Of a DNA stretch of 64,000 bases, positions 1-11,898 are shown one piece after another; the stretch's first letter is position 1; each line of letters begins with the position of its first letter. A model generated the notes under the pieces. That model saw only the letters and a program-made list of their open reading frames with translations. It was not told where the DNA came from and ran no database searches. The translations under genes were made by a program, and so were the position numbers. The stretch spans positions 6,582,172 through 6,646,171 of the forward strand of contig NC_037269.1 of the NCBI RefSeq assembly GCF_000002425.4, read 5' to 3'. Source of the DNA: Physcomitrium patens (Eukaryota; Streptophyta; Bryopsida; Funariales; Funariaceae).

Positions 1-2946
1 ATAGGAGGAAGTGGCACTTGTTCTTCTTATTGGTATGCTCGTTATCTTATATGGTTCAAGAAGAGACATGTGAAATACAAGATGGATCTTTATTGACTTC
101 GGTAGGTGTAATCGATACGCAACTGGATTGATTTGTGCACAAATAGGAAAAGGTCCAAGCGTACAATAGTCCAATTTGTCACAAGGACAAGTAGTCTTGA
201 TATTGCGGCATAATAGCCATATCTTATCATCCACGTTGAATTGTGGTTGTTACTTTCGATAAGCATTTGCGTTGGTCTTTTGTCATTCTTGAGCTTTCTT
301 TAATTGTACCTTCATTATTGAATGAAGCTCTGACAAATGATTTGCCAAATCTTCTGCCACCAAATTTTCAACTTTTGAAAAGTCAAAAGTATCAAGTCGT
401 GGATGATAACGATAATTGGCAAAGAAAGGTGTTTGTTGCATTGAATAATGCACCGTATTATTATAAGCAAATTCTGCCAATAGTAAGAAAGTTGTCTAAT
501 CATCTTGTTTGTAATTAATGATACACCTTAAGTATTGCTCCAAGACTTGGTTTACGCGCTGCATTTGTCCATCAGTTTGAGGATGAAAGGTCAAAGATAG
601 CTTTATGTCTACCTTTAGAATTTTGAAAAGGCTTCTCCAAAATCTTGATACAAATTGAATCCTCCTATCCGAAATAATATCCTTGGATAGTCCATGATAT
701 CAAAAGATATTATCAAGGAAAAGCTTAGCCATTTCTTCACCTGTGATAGATATTGTACATGGTACACAATGTGCCATCTTGGTAAAACGATCTACTATCA
801 CGAATATAGAATCATACGAACCTGAGATCGGAAGATCTATGATAAAATCCATAGAAACGGAAGACCATGCTTGTTTTGGAATTGGTAACGATTGAAGAAG
901 TCCATAAGGTTAATGGCAAGGAGTTTTGGATCTTGAACAAATATCACATGATTGAACAAAGTCTTTGACTGTCTTCCATGTTTGAGGCCACCAAAAATCT
1001 CTCGATATTAGCTCCAAAGTCTTATTGTATCCAAAATGTCCGGCTGCTAGAAAGTCATGACGAGCTTGAAGTACACATAATCGTGCTTCACCTTCTAGAA
1101 TGTATAATCGTCCCTCGAAATAGAGTAGGTTGTTCTTGAACTCAAACTTGGAAGTATCATGAGACTTGGAAGAAGCATTCTTGATATCATGAACAAGAAG
1201 ATCAGAGGACATACTTGATTGAATTTGCTTGACAAAAGTTGAATCAGCAGTCAATATTGATTTCATTGCTCGAAGGTGAAAATATTTTGGTTTCAAGAGA
1301 ATTGTTCTTTGTTGATCAAAAGATGCATCCTCTTCTTTTGGTACAAGATAAGAACATCTAGAAAGGACGTCCGACAAACCTTGTTGTGTTCCGGATCGAT
1401 AAGTGATCTTGAAATCAAATCTTGATAAAGACATGCTCCAACGAGCTTGGCGACGATTCAAAATACGTGCCAACATGAAATACTCAAGATTCTTATGATT
1501 TGTATACACGGTGACTGGACTTGAGGCGCCTTCTAGATAATGATACCATTCTTGAAATGAATCCACGATTGCAAGGAGCTCTTTGTCGTGGATTTCATAA
1601 TTAATCTCGGCTGCTGAAAATTTTTTGGAATGAAAAGCTATTGGATGGAGTTTGTCATCTACTCCTATTTGTGATAATACTGCCCTCAAGGCAAAGTCTG
1701 ATGCATCTGTTTCCATGAAAAATACCTTGGAGAAGTCAACACGATATAAGATCAATGCAAAAGTAAACTCTTTCTTTAAAGCATCAAAAGTTGCTTCAGC
1801 TTCTTTATTCCACTCGAGTTTATCTTTACAAGTCAAACGTGTAAGTGGGGCTGCAACTTGAGAAAAATTCTTGATGAAAATCCGGTAGTAATTGGCAAAG
1901 CCCAAGAAGCATTACACATCTCTTACTGTTCTTGGAATCTTCCAATCTATGATAGTTTGGACCTTCTTCGGATCCATCATTAGCCCTTCATTAGAAATCA
2001 TGTACCCTAGGAAGTCAACTTGAGTAGTGTGGAATACACACTTTTCTAACTTGGCATATAACCCTACATCTCTAAGTTTTTGTAATACTTAACGAATATG
2101 AACTTCATGCTCTTTTGTATTCTTGGAGTAGATTAGAATGTCGTCCAAATAACATACGACAAAATCATTAAGAAACTCACGAAAGACATCATTCATTAGA
2201 TGTTGGAAAGCAACTGGTGCATTCGTGAGTCCAGAAGGCATGACATTATATTCGAAATGCCCATACCTGGTTCAAAATGTAGTTTTCCATTCATCACCTT
2301 CTTTAATGCGTACCAGATTATATGCTCCTCATAGATCTATTTTTGTATAGATCTTTGCTTGATTTAGTTGATCAAGAAGTCCTGAAGTCAAAGGCAGAGG
2401 ATGCCTATTCTTGATAGTGATCTTATTGAGTCCTCAATAGTCCACATACATCCGCAGAGATTCGTCTTTTTTCTTTACAAACAAGATAGGAGCCCTGGTT
2501 GGAGATTTAGAATGGCATATGAAGTTTTTAACCAAATTTTCATAAATGTACTCCTTGAGTGCAGCCAACTCGTTTTGTCATAGGCTGTAGATTGGTCCAA
2601 ATGGTGGTTGAGCTCCTTCTTAAAGATCAATAGAACAATCATAAGGACGATGCTCTAGAAGGATATCTGCATTCTTCTTTTCAAAAACGTCTTAGAAATC
2701 TTGATACTGGCTAGGAATACTACTTGACATTTTTCTACCATCAAAAATTTGCATGGCATATATAGCAAAAGATGACCCTTCTTTTGCGGCATGCATGAAA
2801 GCTCTCGCACCTATTAGTAAGGGTTTGGATGTACCAGACTTATGTATTTCCACTTGACTAGTGGGATTTTGGATTAAACTACTACAAAGTTAAGATTATG
2901 AGAAATTCAATCTATTTGAGGGTTATATTTTTTAACCACAATAATC
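1..2946 (-). pseudogene. G3-L: decayed chromovirus pol (RT, RNase H, integrase, start of chromodomain)
   Basis: Reverse-strand Ty3/gypsy pol, cut by the window start inside the region before the chromodomain. Reading 2946 to 1, the RT keeps the YLDD active site near 2150. The stretch 1905-910 is one 331-codon open frame: RT connection, RNase H with ETDASD, the TNHKN motif (the usual D is N), and an integrase zinc region of the HFGYNKT and CDICSRSK type. The integrase core below 910 is broken by stops. A family-typical pol would be continuous with the protease. This copy matches 23909-26835 almost perfectly, but differs clearly (low 90s percent by eye) from the plus-strand copy at 50000-54200. 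It is dead as a gene. Family assignment is secure. Confidence 0.9.
13..2939 (-). repeat. Direct repeat of G3-family pol, copy 1
   Basis: Matches 23909-26835 in the same orientation at a fixed offset of 23896 bp, at about 99.7 percent identity by eye count. Beyond 2939 this copy continues into G3 protease and gag, while the other copy changes to hydrolase sequence. Confidence 0.9.
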
Positions 2947-3387
2947 CTAAAATAACACGATTGAACGAGGTCTTATTACATTAAATATTACTATGCTATT
3001 ATCATCTTTAATTTCTACATCTAAAGGAATAGTCTTATGGATAACATCTCCAGAAGACAACAAACAATCATCTATGACTTCTACATGTATAGGTTTAGTT
3101 TTCTTGATCAAAGGTATTTCTAATTTTTTGACAAAATCTTTGTCTATAAAACAGGTTGAGGCTCCTGTATCTAATAATGCAAAGACTTTGTGATTTTTAG
3201 GACCTAAAGATACATCTATTGTAAAACAAGGTGAGGGATCTAAGGAAAGAATAGGACCTTTAGTAGGTGTTGTGCATGATTCCAGCCACACGATCCCTAT
3301 TGTAGTTTGAGAAACTCGTTTTCCAACACATTGTCTTCCTTGGCAATCATGCTCCTCATTTTGTGATTGCGTTGCTTCTTTGGACAA
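2947..3387 (-). pseudogene. G3-L: retroviral-type aspartic protease region of pol
   Basis: An open frame of 146 codons carries the aspartic protease motif LLDTGAS followed by CFIDKDF, then a conserved block with EVIDDCLLSSGDV. In intact relatives it sits at the start of pol, directly after the gag stop. The first residues read through the gag-pol junction (TTIGIVWLES), so they belong to the pol frame, one base back from gag. The catalytic D-T-G is intact here, but the RT downstream is broken. The plus-strand equivalent is 49560-49904. Confidence 0.85.
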
Positions 3388-4345
3388 TGTTGAGCAGTGT
3401 GCTTAGCTTCTCTACAATATAAGCATAAATCCTCTAGCCGACGATGAGTCTTTTTTTACTCTGTGAGGGGTTTAAAACGTACCATATCAATTTGCATTGG
3501 TTCCGGCCTTGATGAATAAGTTTCAGAAAACTTGGGCATTGTTGTTATTACTTGACTTGTTCCTCTCCAACCGAGTCTTTGTTCTTGATGCCTTCAAATA
3601 ATCGATTGTCGCATGCAATGGCTTGAGCAATAAATTATTCCAAAGAATCTACTTTTGGCATTGTTAATAACAAATCTTTAACATTATTCTTCAACCCATA
3701 TCAAAATTGATTAATAAAGGCTTTGTCATTCCAGTCCACGTCACAAGCAAGGTTTTGGAATTCAGCAGCATATATGGTAGCTGACCGCGATCCTTGTTGT
3801 AAAGATAAAAGCTTGGTCTCTACTATTCTTTTTCGATCACTTTCTCCGAATGTGGTTGTAAACACTTCAAGGAATGAATTTAAATCATAAAAGAGTCGCA
3901 AATCCTTTTCCATCAAAGGTGCAAACCAAGAGAGAGCACTTTTAGATAGGAGTGCGCCTATGAATCCAACTTGAGTAAATCCATCAAGGTATTGAAAGGG
4001 ATGCAACCTTAGATAGAGCTTGACTTGTTGCAGAAATCCTCAAAATTTTGATCTTGTTCTATCAAACTTCTCGGGCATACTAATCCTTATCCCCATCATA
4101 CTTATAGAAGCAAAACCTCTTGGATTTGGTTGTGAAATTGATCTATTTGCTTCCTTCAACTGCACAACTTCTTGACGTAGATTCTGAACTTCTTCCATAT
4201 GCGTAGGGATAGTACTTCCATGATTTACATTAGAAATACATGAGATTTCTACTCTTAGAGTGTTGACAAGCTCGTGAAGATCTGCAATAGTTGCAAATCT
4301 ATTCTCACTTCCACTCAGAGTAGCATCCATAATCTTTCCCTCCAT
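3388..4345 (-). pseudogene. G3-L: gag remnant
   Basis: The ATG is at 4345, just inside the 5' end of the internal region. The N-terminal part holds a short coiled-coil-like stretch (EVQNLRQEVVQLKEAN), then the retrotransposon gag core: EKFDRTRSKF, a stop, LSWFAPLMEK, and SATIYAAEFQNLACDVDWND. Near the end, at the CCHC knuckle, the first cysteine pair is degraded and only the AKHTAQHCPKK part is readable. Several in-frame stops separate the blocks. The copy at 48506-49555 (+) has the same layout with different stops. Confidence 0.85.
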
Positions 4346-4568
4346 AAACAACTCAAATAAATTCAAAACGTTAAATTAGAGGAGGGAAATCTACAACCTC
4401 TAATATTAAATGAAAATTTCCACAAAGAGGGGTAATCCACTCTCTTTAAGGAAACAATCAGTATTAGAAAACAAGATCGTTTGTTTAAAAGTGGGTAGTC
4501 CACAACCTTCAAAATACAACAATAAAAGTAGAGTAATCTACAAAACAAAACAGAAACAGTAAGTTAGC

Positions 4569-4579
4569 ACTCTTGTCAA
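4569..4579 (-). promoter_or_regulatory. G3-L candidate self-priming primer-binding site
   Basis: On the minus strand this reads TTGACAAGAGT, starting 2 nt after the LTR end at 4582. It is the exact reverse complement of ACTCTTGTCAA inside the same LTR (4748-4758), which lies just downstream of the LTR TATA box. The arrangement recurs in G1, G3, G4 and G5. The role in priming is inferred. Confidence 0.6.
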
Positions 4580-4581
4580 AC

Positions 4582-4895
4582 TGTCAAGGATATGAATCTC
4601 GAAGAAAGAAAATCTTCAATACACTCTTGTGTCACTCGAAAAGACTAAGAAATCACTCAAGGATGATATTATATTAAACTGGAATGGCTATTGCGAAAGA
4701 CAAGAACACTAGAAAGTCTTGAAACAAGACTAAGGATTAGAAAGGCATTGACAAGAGTGAAGAAGGCTTCACTCTTGCCTCCATATATACTATCTAACTA
4801 AAGGCTACGTGGCGATGTCCTATAGGACCTCTAATATCTGTTGACTTTGTGAACCACATGTCTTAGCTTGCAAGGCAAGTTATCTATAGGTCCGC
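4582..4895 (-). repeat. G3-L: 3' part of the 5' LTR
   Basis: This 314-bp piece matches the last 314 bp of the G3 LTR at 47948-48261 and the end of the intact LTR at 54853-55402. It contains the TATA box, the 11-nt complementary motif (4748-4758) and the TGACA terminus. Its upstream part is missing because LTR X (4896-6574) lies there, exactly as in the right-hand G3 copy. The X insertion is therefore shared by both copies. Confidence 0.85.
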
Positions 4896-6574
4896 TGTCG
4901 TATTATGTGAAGTCTTGCTTGAGAATGCACTAGGCACCTTGCTGTAGAAGGTAAAGGAGAATTTACAAGAACAAGTCCTAACAATCTTAATAAAATTATA
5001 TTTATATTGAATTCAAAACTTAATAATATAATTAAATATTCATCAAGTCCAAATAAATTCAAAAGAAATTGTAAGAAAAATACAAAGAATCTTAAGTAAA
5101 TTCTAATTGAATCATAATAAAATCTTAATCAAATCTTACTCAAATCTTAGTCAAACCCTAAATAAACCCTAGTCAAACTTAATCAACCTTGGTCGAATCT
5201 TGGTCAAATCTTAGTCAAACCTTGGTCAAACCTTAATAAAATCCTAGTCAAACCCTAGTCAAATCTTAGTCAAACCTAGTCAATCTAGGTCAAATCTTGG
5301 TCAAACCCTAATCAAACCCTAATCAAACCCTAAATCCTAAATCTTAATCAAACCCTAATCAAATCTTAAATCTCAAATCCCCAAACCTTAATCCTAGACC
5401 AAATCCTAGAATAAATCCTAAATCCTAATCCTAAACTAAATCCTAAACCCTAATCCTAAGCCAAACCCTAAACCCTAATCCGAATCCTAATCAAATCCTA
5501 ACCAAATCCAAAACCAAATCCTATCCAAATCTTAATAAAATCTTAATCACAGATTTGAAAATTCAATAATTAATGATTGAACCATTGATCATAAATCAAA
5601 ATTTTCACACTTCTTGGAAATTAAGTTAGTAACAAGCACACAAAATTTGAAGGCAATCGCACTTACCAATTAGAAGATAACCTCAAAATTCTGCTCGGAT
5701 GTCGGCCGGCCTCCTTCTCCAATCTGGTTACCAAACTTCCAACATTGTTATCACTCCCTTTCACCATTCAATTTCTTCCAAATTTTACTAGCTTATACGA
5801 AATCATGTCTTCTACTCATAAAAATAAAAATCTCTAAAATCTAATTAGCAGATTGCTAGATATCTAAGAAACCCTAACTGGTCCTCAAACTCTACTTTCT
5901 GAGACCTAGACCCACTTAAACCTCAATAACCCAAAATCCAATCCTTCGATTAAGCTCAAACTCACAGCATATGTTGACCACATATACACCCACAAACCCT
6001 CAAATTTTCACTTGTAGATCCATTGTCAAACGTACGAAAGTCTCCAAAAGGTATCTCCCATTTTATTTTACAAATCCAGAGTCATCCCAAACAAGCCCTA
6101 ACTTTGCAAAGCCTTTGCAAAGTCAATACAAATCCAAATCACTCAAAACCAACGCCTATAGAAACCTTCACAAGTCTATTCCCTAATCCAACTCTTTGAT
6201 CTGCCAAAGAACTCCGAAGTCGTCATCGGAACTCGGTTTTGCGCCTCGGGGTCTGATTTCGACCCAGATTGATAACCGGTCCCTTTTGGATATCAATTTT
6301 TACTCTTTTGAGTTAATTTTTGCTAAAACCAATTCCCAAATCCCTCCAATACATGCCTATATCTTTTATTTTTCTAATATACCTTATTTTGCCTTATTTA
6401 TGACTCTATAAAGTAAATAGAAGTCACCTTTTTAAAAAGGTAGCATTACTATTTAAAGTTTTATTACCTTCCTATCTTTTATCCATATTTTTCTACTTTA
6501 TCTTTTAACTTGGCTTCTCTATAATAAAATCCATATTATCATTTTTCACTACATAGACGTGTTATAACACGACA
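4896..6574 (-). mobile_element. LTR of retroelement X (left copy, 1679 bp)
   Basis: On the minus strand this starts TGTCGTGTTATAACACG and ends CATAATACGACA, so it has the TG...CA termini of an LTR. A second copy lies at 46259-47947 (+) and interrupts the same position of a G3 LTR. Immediately upstream on the minus strand is a purine run (AGGGGGTGGA, about 6575-6585), as expected for the polypurine tract before a 3' LTR. The short frames inside look accidental. A DNA transposon with short inverted ends is a less likely alternative, because the polypurine tract fits an LTR. Confidence 0.65.
5095..5560 (-). repeat. Degenerate telomere-like repeat tract inside LTR X
   Basis: About 465 bp of loosely periodic units on the theme AAACCCTAATC / AAATCTTAGTC, in which the plant telomere unit CCCTAAA appears repeatedly in degraded form. 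The same tract occurs in the other X copy (about 47280-47760) on the opposite strand. It is part of the element and not a chromosome end, because it has LTR sequence on both sides. Confidence 0.7.
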
Positions 6575-6840
6575 TCCACCCCCTGTGAACCTGTGCATCC
6601 TCCGGTATGTGCCAAATAATTCAACTTTGTACGTTCCATATTATATTTCCAATGTCTTCACGTAGTTCTTCTTTGTCTTTATTTTTGCTATCAAAATCAT
6701 CTCTTTGTCTTGAAAGATTTATATTGTCTATAAGATCTTTTGTATTCATTCTTATTTGCCTTCATTTATATATCTTCACTCGCTTTTCCGCAATTGGCAT
6801 TTTTATCCTTGTCCCATCTCCCCTTTGAAATAAATAAGTC
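6575..6840 (-). mobile_element. Retroelement X: polypurine tract and 3' internal scrap
   Basis: The purine-rich tract abuts the 5' end of LTR X on the minus strand. Upstream is a small open frame (6749-6621, 42 codons, lysine- and aspartate-rich, ending shortly before the tract). It could be the tail of a polyprotein. No domain is recognisable, and where X sequence ends is uncertain. Confidence 0.35.
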
Positions 6841-7260
6841 ACATTATCATGAACAATTTCTACTACATATGATCCAAAACATTGTTTTTTTAATCTAACA
6901 TTATGCCAAAAGTATATTGAAAATCATGTCAAAAAAACATATAAAACATTATGACAAATTATATGTTGAAGGTTATGCACGAATATATGTCACAAAGTAT
7001 GTTAAAAAAATGTCAAAAACAATGTAGGAGAGTATGTTGAAAACCACATCAAACACTATGTGGAAAGCTGTGTTGAACATTGTGCCATAAACAATGACAT
7101 CTTATAGACATTTAGTACAACATGATTTAAGACGGTTTTTGACACTTTTTTCAATATTCAAATGTCAAAAAATGCAAATATTTATCATCATTTTACAACG
7201 TTTCGGTGTCGTAAACTGTGTCAAAAAGGACCCCACTTTTTAGTAATGACACAAGTCCTC
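6841..7260. repeat. AT-rich region of short degenerate repeats, possible CACTA-type subterminal region
   Basis: There is no gene here. The stretch is full of short repeated words such as ATGTCAAA, ATGTTGAA and TGTGTCAAA, and ends near 7245 with a run reading ATTACTAAAAAGTGGGG on the minus strand. That combination resembles the subterminal repeats and inner terminal repeat of plant CACTA (En/Spm) elements, but the CACTA tip and a partner end were not found. Low confidence. Confidence 0.25.
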
Positions 7261-7342
7261 TCGGATTCCTCCGCGCACTCACTGAGCTAAGGTTTGCTTT
7301 GCTTTATAGGTTGCAAATTCACAATCTCTTGACAGGAAGCTC

Positions 7343-9985
7343 TCAATAATCAAGGAAAATAACCTTCTCTACAATGCTCCTATTAAACAGTGAGAATGCC
7401 TGCAAGCATCAATCAGCAAAATATTTTAGACGTATGTTCTATTTGTAACAGATCAATCACTCAAGCACATAACCAACATCAGGCACTGCAGAGACATGAT
7501 AAAGCACCAGGATTACTGATATGAACTAAAAACTATATAGCAAATAGTGTTCTAAGCTTAAAACCACACGAGGTAGCATAGGATTTATGAGTCATCTTAT
7601 ACTATCAGAAATGAAAATTGAAAATGCACCTGTTTGTCACTGACTCCAATACTATTGAGATCTTGTAACTGCAACATGACAACAATGCAGTAGATTAGGT
7701 GAAGATAGCAAAACAGGTTCATGCAAAATTCAAATGGCGATCCTAAGCGAGTGTAACACATACTTGAAAATCAGAGAATGGCTTTCTGACATGATTAATA
7801 ATGGAACACTTTTTGTGTGGATTTTGCTTTTGGGTTTGATTGAGTAGTAAAGGTCACGCATAGGAGAGACTGTGAAGAAATAAACATACCTTTTTAAATG
7901 GTTCCTCACAGTTTTGTCGCAACTCTAGTATCTCTGCTGCTCGTTTAGGTCCAATTCCCTATAAATTCAAACAGTGGTGTAGTCAGTCTTAAACATGTAG
8001 TTGAGCTAATATGATCTAGATGTATAGGTGTCATACTTGGCAGAAGGGAGAGAATCATTTATCCCATGAGACCAAAAAAGGCTTACCTTGAGTTGCAGGA
8101 GCTCCTCCCTGAACATACACAATACAAGAAGTTTAGCATGTAAATAAACGGAATGAGAAAAATTTGAAAAACTTTAGTTAATTAAAAATCCTCATCTGAA
8201 AGCTACAGTTAATGAACATGAACATGCTCCAAAATTCAACAAAACACTAACCTGGTTGCTGTATTGATCACGGCAAGGGACTGCTTCACAAGCGTCATCT
8301 GTTAACATCAAAGCATTAGCATATGTCAAAAAACACATTTCTAGTTTTCTCCACAATAAGGGAATTTATTCGAAGACACAATATCACATTGACTATATTA
8401 CTCAGCTAGGTTCAGAATTTGATACATCAGAATTTGAGGATCTCTTGTAGATGAAGGTCCAACAATAGAGACATAATAGAGTTAAATGTGGAATATAATG
8501 GACAGGATATGATTCAGAACTTAACCTGTAAATCAGGATCCTTGCGCTGAAATTGCAGAAAGGGTGATAATGATCCAGAAGTAGGCAAGGCAGCAAGAGA
8601 AGGGCTTACACCAGGAGTCTGAGCAAATGATCCTTCATAAGATAAGGTGCCTTCACGCCCAGGGGTACTGCAGGTCCCCGAGTTTTCAAATTCCAAAACC
8701 ATCATGGATACGTTACTGGGCTTGGAAGGTGAAAATACTTGGGCTGAGATGGGTGAGAGGGCCCACATATTTTTCTCCAGGGATTCCAACCTTTCACTTA
8801 TTGTGGGAGGCTCTTCTTCGTATATGGGATTGTCATATTGGATATTGGGTGACAGAAAGACGCTCTCTTCTGAGAGACGAATAGACCCTGTTGAAAAGAG
8901 ACCCATAAGCCACCATGATCGTACAATAACCTGTTGTAAGAGGTTCAATTCAGGAAATACCAGGTAGCCAGACATACCGGAGCATGGAACATTCTTTTCC
9001 TCATAGGTGCTCATACCACTGTCCTCTAAGATATCCATGGAGTTCCTTCACTTGAAATCTAGTGCTTTCTTCAACTGGTCATTAGTCTTCTGGCTAATCC
9101 TTGAGACCTGTTAAATTGAAGGGCAGACTTGGTGACACCTCGGACTGGGCGCTAAAGATAATGAAACATGGACGTATCTATTCAGATATTTGATAATAAA
9201 GAAGAAAATATGTGAAAAATGAGTCCAAAATCTGGTTGAAAGGAAGGTGGTGGCTTACATCCGTGTGAAAAACATTTTATCCAGCTTTCTCAGAAAATCT
9301 GCATAGCAAAGGAATAAGGAAAGAAAAGCAATGATTAAAATCGATTTTTTTTATTATTACACCTTCGTAAAGCTTAATGCAATTGGAATTCAGAGCTATA
9401 GGAGCATTAAGCAAGTACATTAAATAACATGCAATTTCTTCCATGCGAGGGCTCTCAAATGTGATTCAGTGATTAAGAATCTCAACTGGATCTAGGCACT
9501 GGTGTAAGGAATGTCCAATCAGACTTTACAGACTTTGTGGAGGGAGAGAATGGGCACAATCGAACATATGCGGGGCCCTTAGGCCGCATAAGGCTACGGG
9601 GAGGAAGTATTTTCGAGGGTGATTTAAGCTCTGATTCTTGCAATTGCCGCATCTTGTGTTCCAGCTTGACCTCTCCTACCTCAGCGTTATAACCATCATG
9701 TCGCAGGGCATGACTTTGAATCTGTCCAGACCAAGATTTGTTCACAAAATTTGTTTAACCTGAAACGACATCACAGGATGTGCAGGTATTGCATCCTGAA
9801 AACGTCAAACCTGCATTTTTCATTTCGGTTCACGTTAATGAACTAGCTTACCTTTGAGTCACACTCTCTGTCAAGCCTCGGTGAGTCATACTCGGAAACA
9901 CAGTTGCCATCCTGGATTGTCCACGAGGACATGAAGCTCATCTTTACTGCAGATCTGCGAGTTCTTAGTAAATTTTCTTTTGATG
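7343..9985 (-). pseudogene. C-terminal exons of a kinesin-10 (Kid/KIF22-like) gene, truncated
   Basis: Nine exons can be modelled with GT-AG introns in compatible phase: 9985-9852, 9721-9530, 9107-8978, 8887-8526, 8298-8252, 8108-8087, 7958-7890, 7668-7630 and 7399-7343 (stop). The C-terminus reads LVKQSLAVINTATREELLQL, then GIGPKRAAEILELR and LQDLNSIGVSDKQ. This is the helix-hairpin-helix DNA-binding region of the Kid/KIN10 kinesins, which in the known family moves chromosomes along spindle microtubules. The motor domain is absent, since homology to gypsy G2 begins at 10608. Exon 9107-8978 has an in-frame TGA (9048-9050) while all later phases are kept, so a single nonsense change is likely. 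It could instead be a mis-modelled exon. The 3' end is my reading of the last acceptor. Confidence 0.65.
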
Positions 9986-10607
9986 CTAGAAAACAAAATA
10001 GCAGGGGATGACAGTCGATGAAAGCGTCGAGAATGAATCAAAAGCCTCGTAGAGCTAACGAAGCATTCAATTAACATTAGGTTATAGTACAGTTTAGCTC
10101 TACACGGTAGCAGAAATACAGAAACAGATGTTTAGGTGCACACGATTCACGAATCCAAAAAAAACTGCAAATCCGAATAGCATTCTACTTAAAATCATGC
10201 AGAGTATTATTTAAAGAAAAGCATGTCAGCAACACGCATGATGCAACAAGGGAAAACAACCTATGCGTGGAAGAGAGCTGTCATCTGAGCAATCAAGAAC
10301 AAGAAAACAGCTCGCAAAATCTTGTACAACTAACTGCAATTCACAAAAATCATCAACTAAATCACGATTTCTCAAGACGAACCCCAACGCAATGGAAAAG
10401 CGTTTCAACGATGAAGAGAAATGAGCGAGAAAACAAAGAAGAGAAACCAGCGAGAAAACAAAGCCATCACTGTTCCTAAAACCAATGTTATCTACAAACA
10501 GTCACGAATCTATGAGTTGCAAGAGCAATCAAGTCTACGTCCATCTCAAGTGAAGACTGTATCCTGACATGGTAAAGCTATTGAAATTTACAAGCATGGG
10601 TCTATTA
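9986..10607. other. No gene recognised
   Basis: This is low-copy sequence between the first recognisable kinesin exon and the breakpoint with G2. Short frames on both strands show no domain. It may be intron or 5' sequence of the kinesin fragment. It is not found in the inverted copy at 26837-41716. Confidence 0.5.
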
Positions 10608-11687
10608 TAAAACAAAGAGAGGGTTCTGAAGAGAGGATAGGACCTTCATTAGGAATTGTATAAGGTTCCAACTGCATGGTCCCTATTGTAGCTGGACGAA
10701 TCCGTTTCCCGACACGTTGTCTTTTTTGACCGTCGTACCCCTCATTTTATAGTTGCGTCGTTTCTTTGGACAATGTTGAGCAGTGTGCTTAGGTTCTCCG
10801 CAATATAAACATAATCCTTCTTGACGACGACGAATCTTTTCTTGCTCAGTTAGGGATTTAAAACGTACCGCGTCAATTTGCATGTCATCTACTTCCGAAT
10901 GTACGTTTGGCAAAGATGTTGATGTTGCTATTGAGTAATAACGTTGAGGTTCCCGTGAATGATTCTCGGATCGACATTCAAAAAGTCGATTATCACATTT
11001 TACCACAAAATCGATTGCTTGACTCAAAGTTTGAGGATCAGGTAAGTTGAGCATCAATTTCTTTACTTCGTATTGCAATCCATAAAGAAATTGACTGATG
11101 AGTGCAGCATCATCCTACTTGATGTGAATTGCAAGTTGTCAAAATTGTGAAGCATACACTGTTACTGAACGATTTCCTTGTCGCAAAATTCGGATCATAT
11201 TTGTTGCAACACGAGTTGCATCGTATTCACCATACATAGATCAAAACTCCGCCAAAAAAGCTTTCAAATTGTCCAATATTGGATTTCGTTGTTCAAGAAA
11301 AGATGAAAACCACGATAATGTAGAACCAGAAAGTAGAGTGCCAATAAACTTGACTTGTGATCCTGGAGTTGGATAGCTTTACGGTTGAAGTTCAATTGCC
11401 AATTGTACTTGATTGATGAATCCTTGAAACTTTGATCTTGTACCATCAAATTTCTCTTGTAAGGCAATTCTTGGTTCTCTAGTGGTTACAGGATATTGTA
11501 CAATTGGAGAAGGAACGAGATTTGTTGCAGATGTTGAAGCAGCTCCGATCATCTCTATATCCCCACTTTCTGCTATTCTTGTTCTTTCCTGTGTTGGTGA
11601 ATTGAGTTGATGCATCGCAAGCATTAACTCCCTCATTTGCTCTTACATTTGTGCCATTGCACTCTTCATTTCAAGAAGCTCTGCCAT
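10608..11687 (-). pseudogene. G2': gag of an inverted, truncated G2 copy
   Basis: The ATG is at 11687 and sequence continues to 10608, where homology stops abruptly after the first bases of pol (...GTTTTATAATAGAC). It mirrors 40637-41716. Blocks in order: MAELLEMKSAMAQM with a TAA stop, EKFDGTRSKFQGF, a degraded core, YEVKKLMLNLPDPQTLSQAI, and the CCHC knuckle CLYCGEPKHTAQHC. The early stop (CAA to TAA) is shared with the right-hand copy. It therefore predates the duplication. Confidence 0.85.
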
Positions 11688-11898
11688 AATGACACTAAGA
11701 AGAAAAATTTGTTTGATACTGCTCAAGACAAAAGAAAAGAAAGACTTGATAACAGAGAAGATACTAAGAACAATATCAGTTTAGAAGTCGGTAATCCGCA
11801 AACTTCTAATACACTTATGTCTTGTCAAGAGAAAGGGGTAATCCACTCTTACTCAAGAAAAACAAAGCTCTGATATTGTAAATGTACTCTTGTTAATC

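Noticed and set aside
243..518. Plus-strand frame of 91 codons (also 24139-24414 and mirrored at 53866-53591)
   Set aside because: It is the antisense of the integrase region of G3-family pol and has no features of its own.
5095..5560. Chromosome end or interstitial telomere from a fusion
   Set aside because: Units are too degenerate, and the same tract occurs within the second X LTR flanked by element sequence.
5971..6411. Two 71-codon frames inside LTR X
   Set aside because: They are not kept in the second X copy beyond chance, and LTR sequence with repeats surrounds them.
8627..8967. Plus-strand frames opposite the kinesin exon
   Set aside because: The minus-strand reading fits spliced exons in phase and a known protein family. 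The plus frames show no domain.
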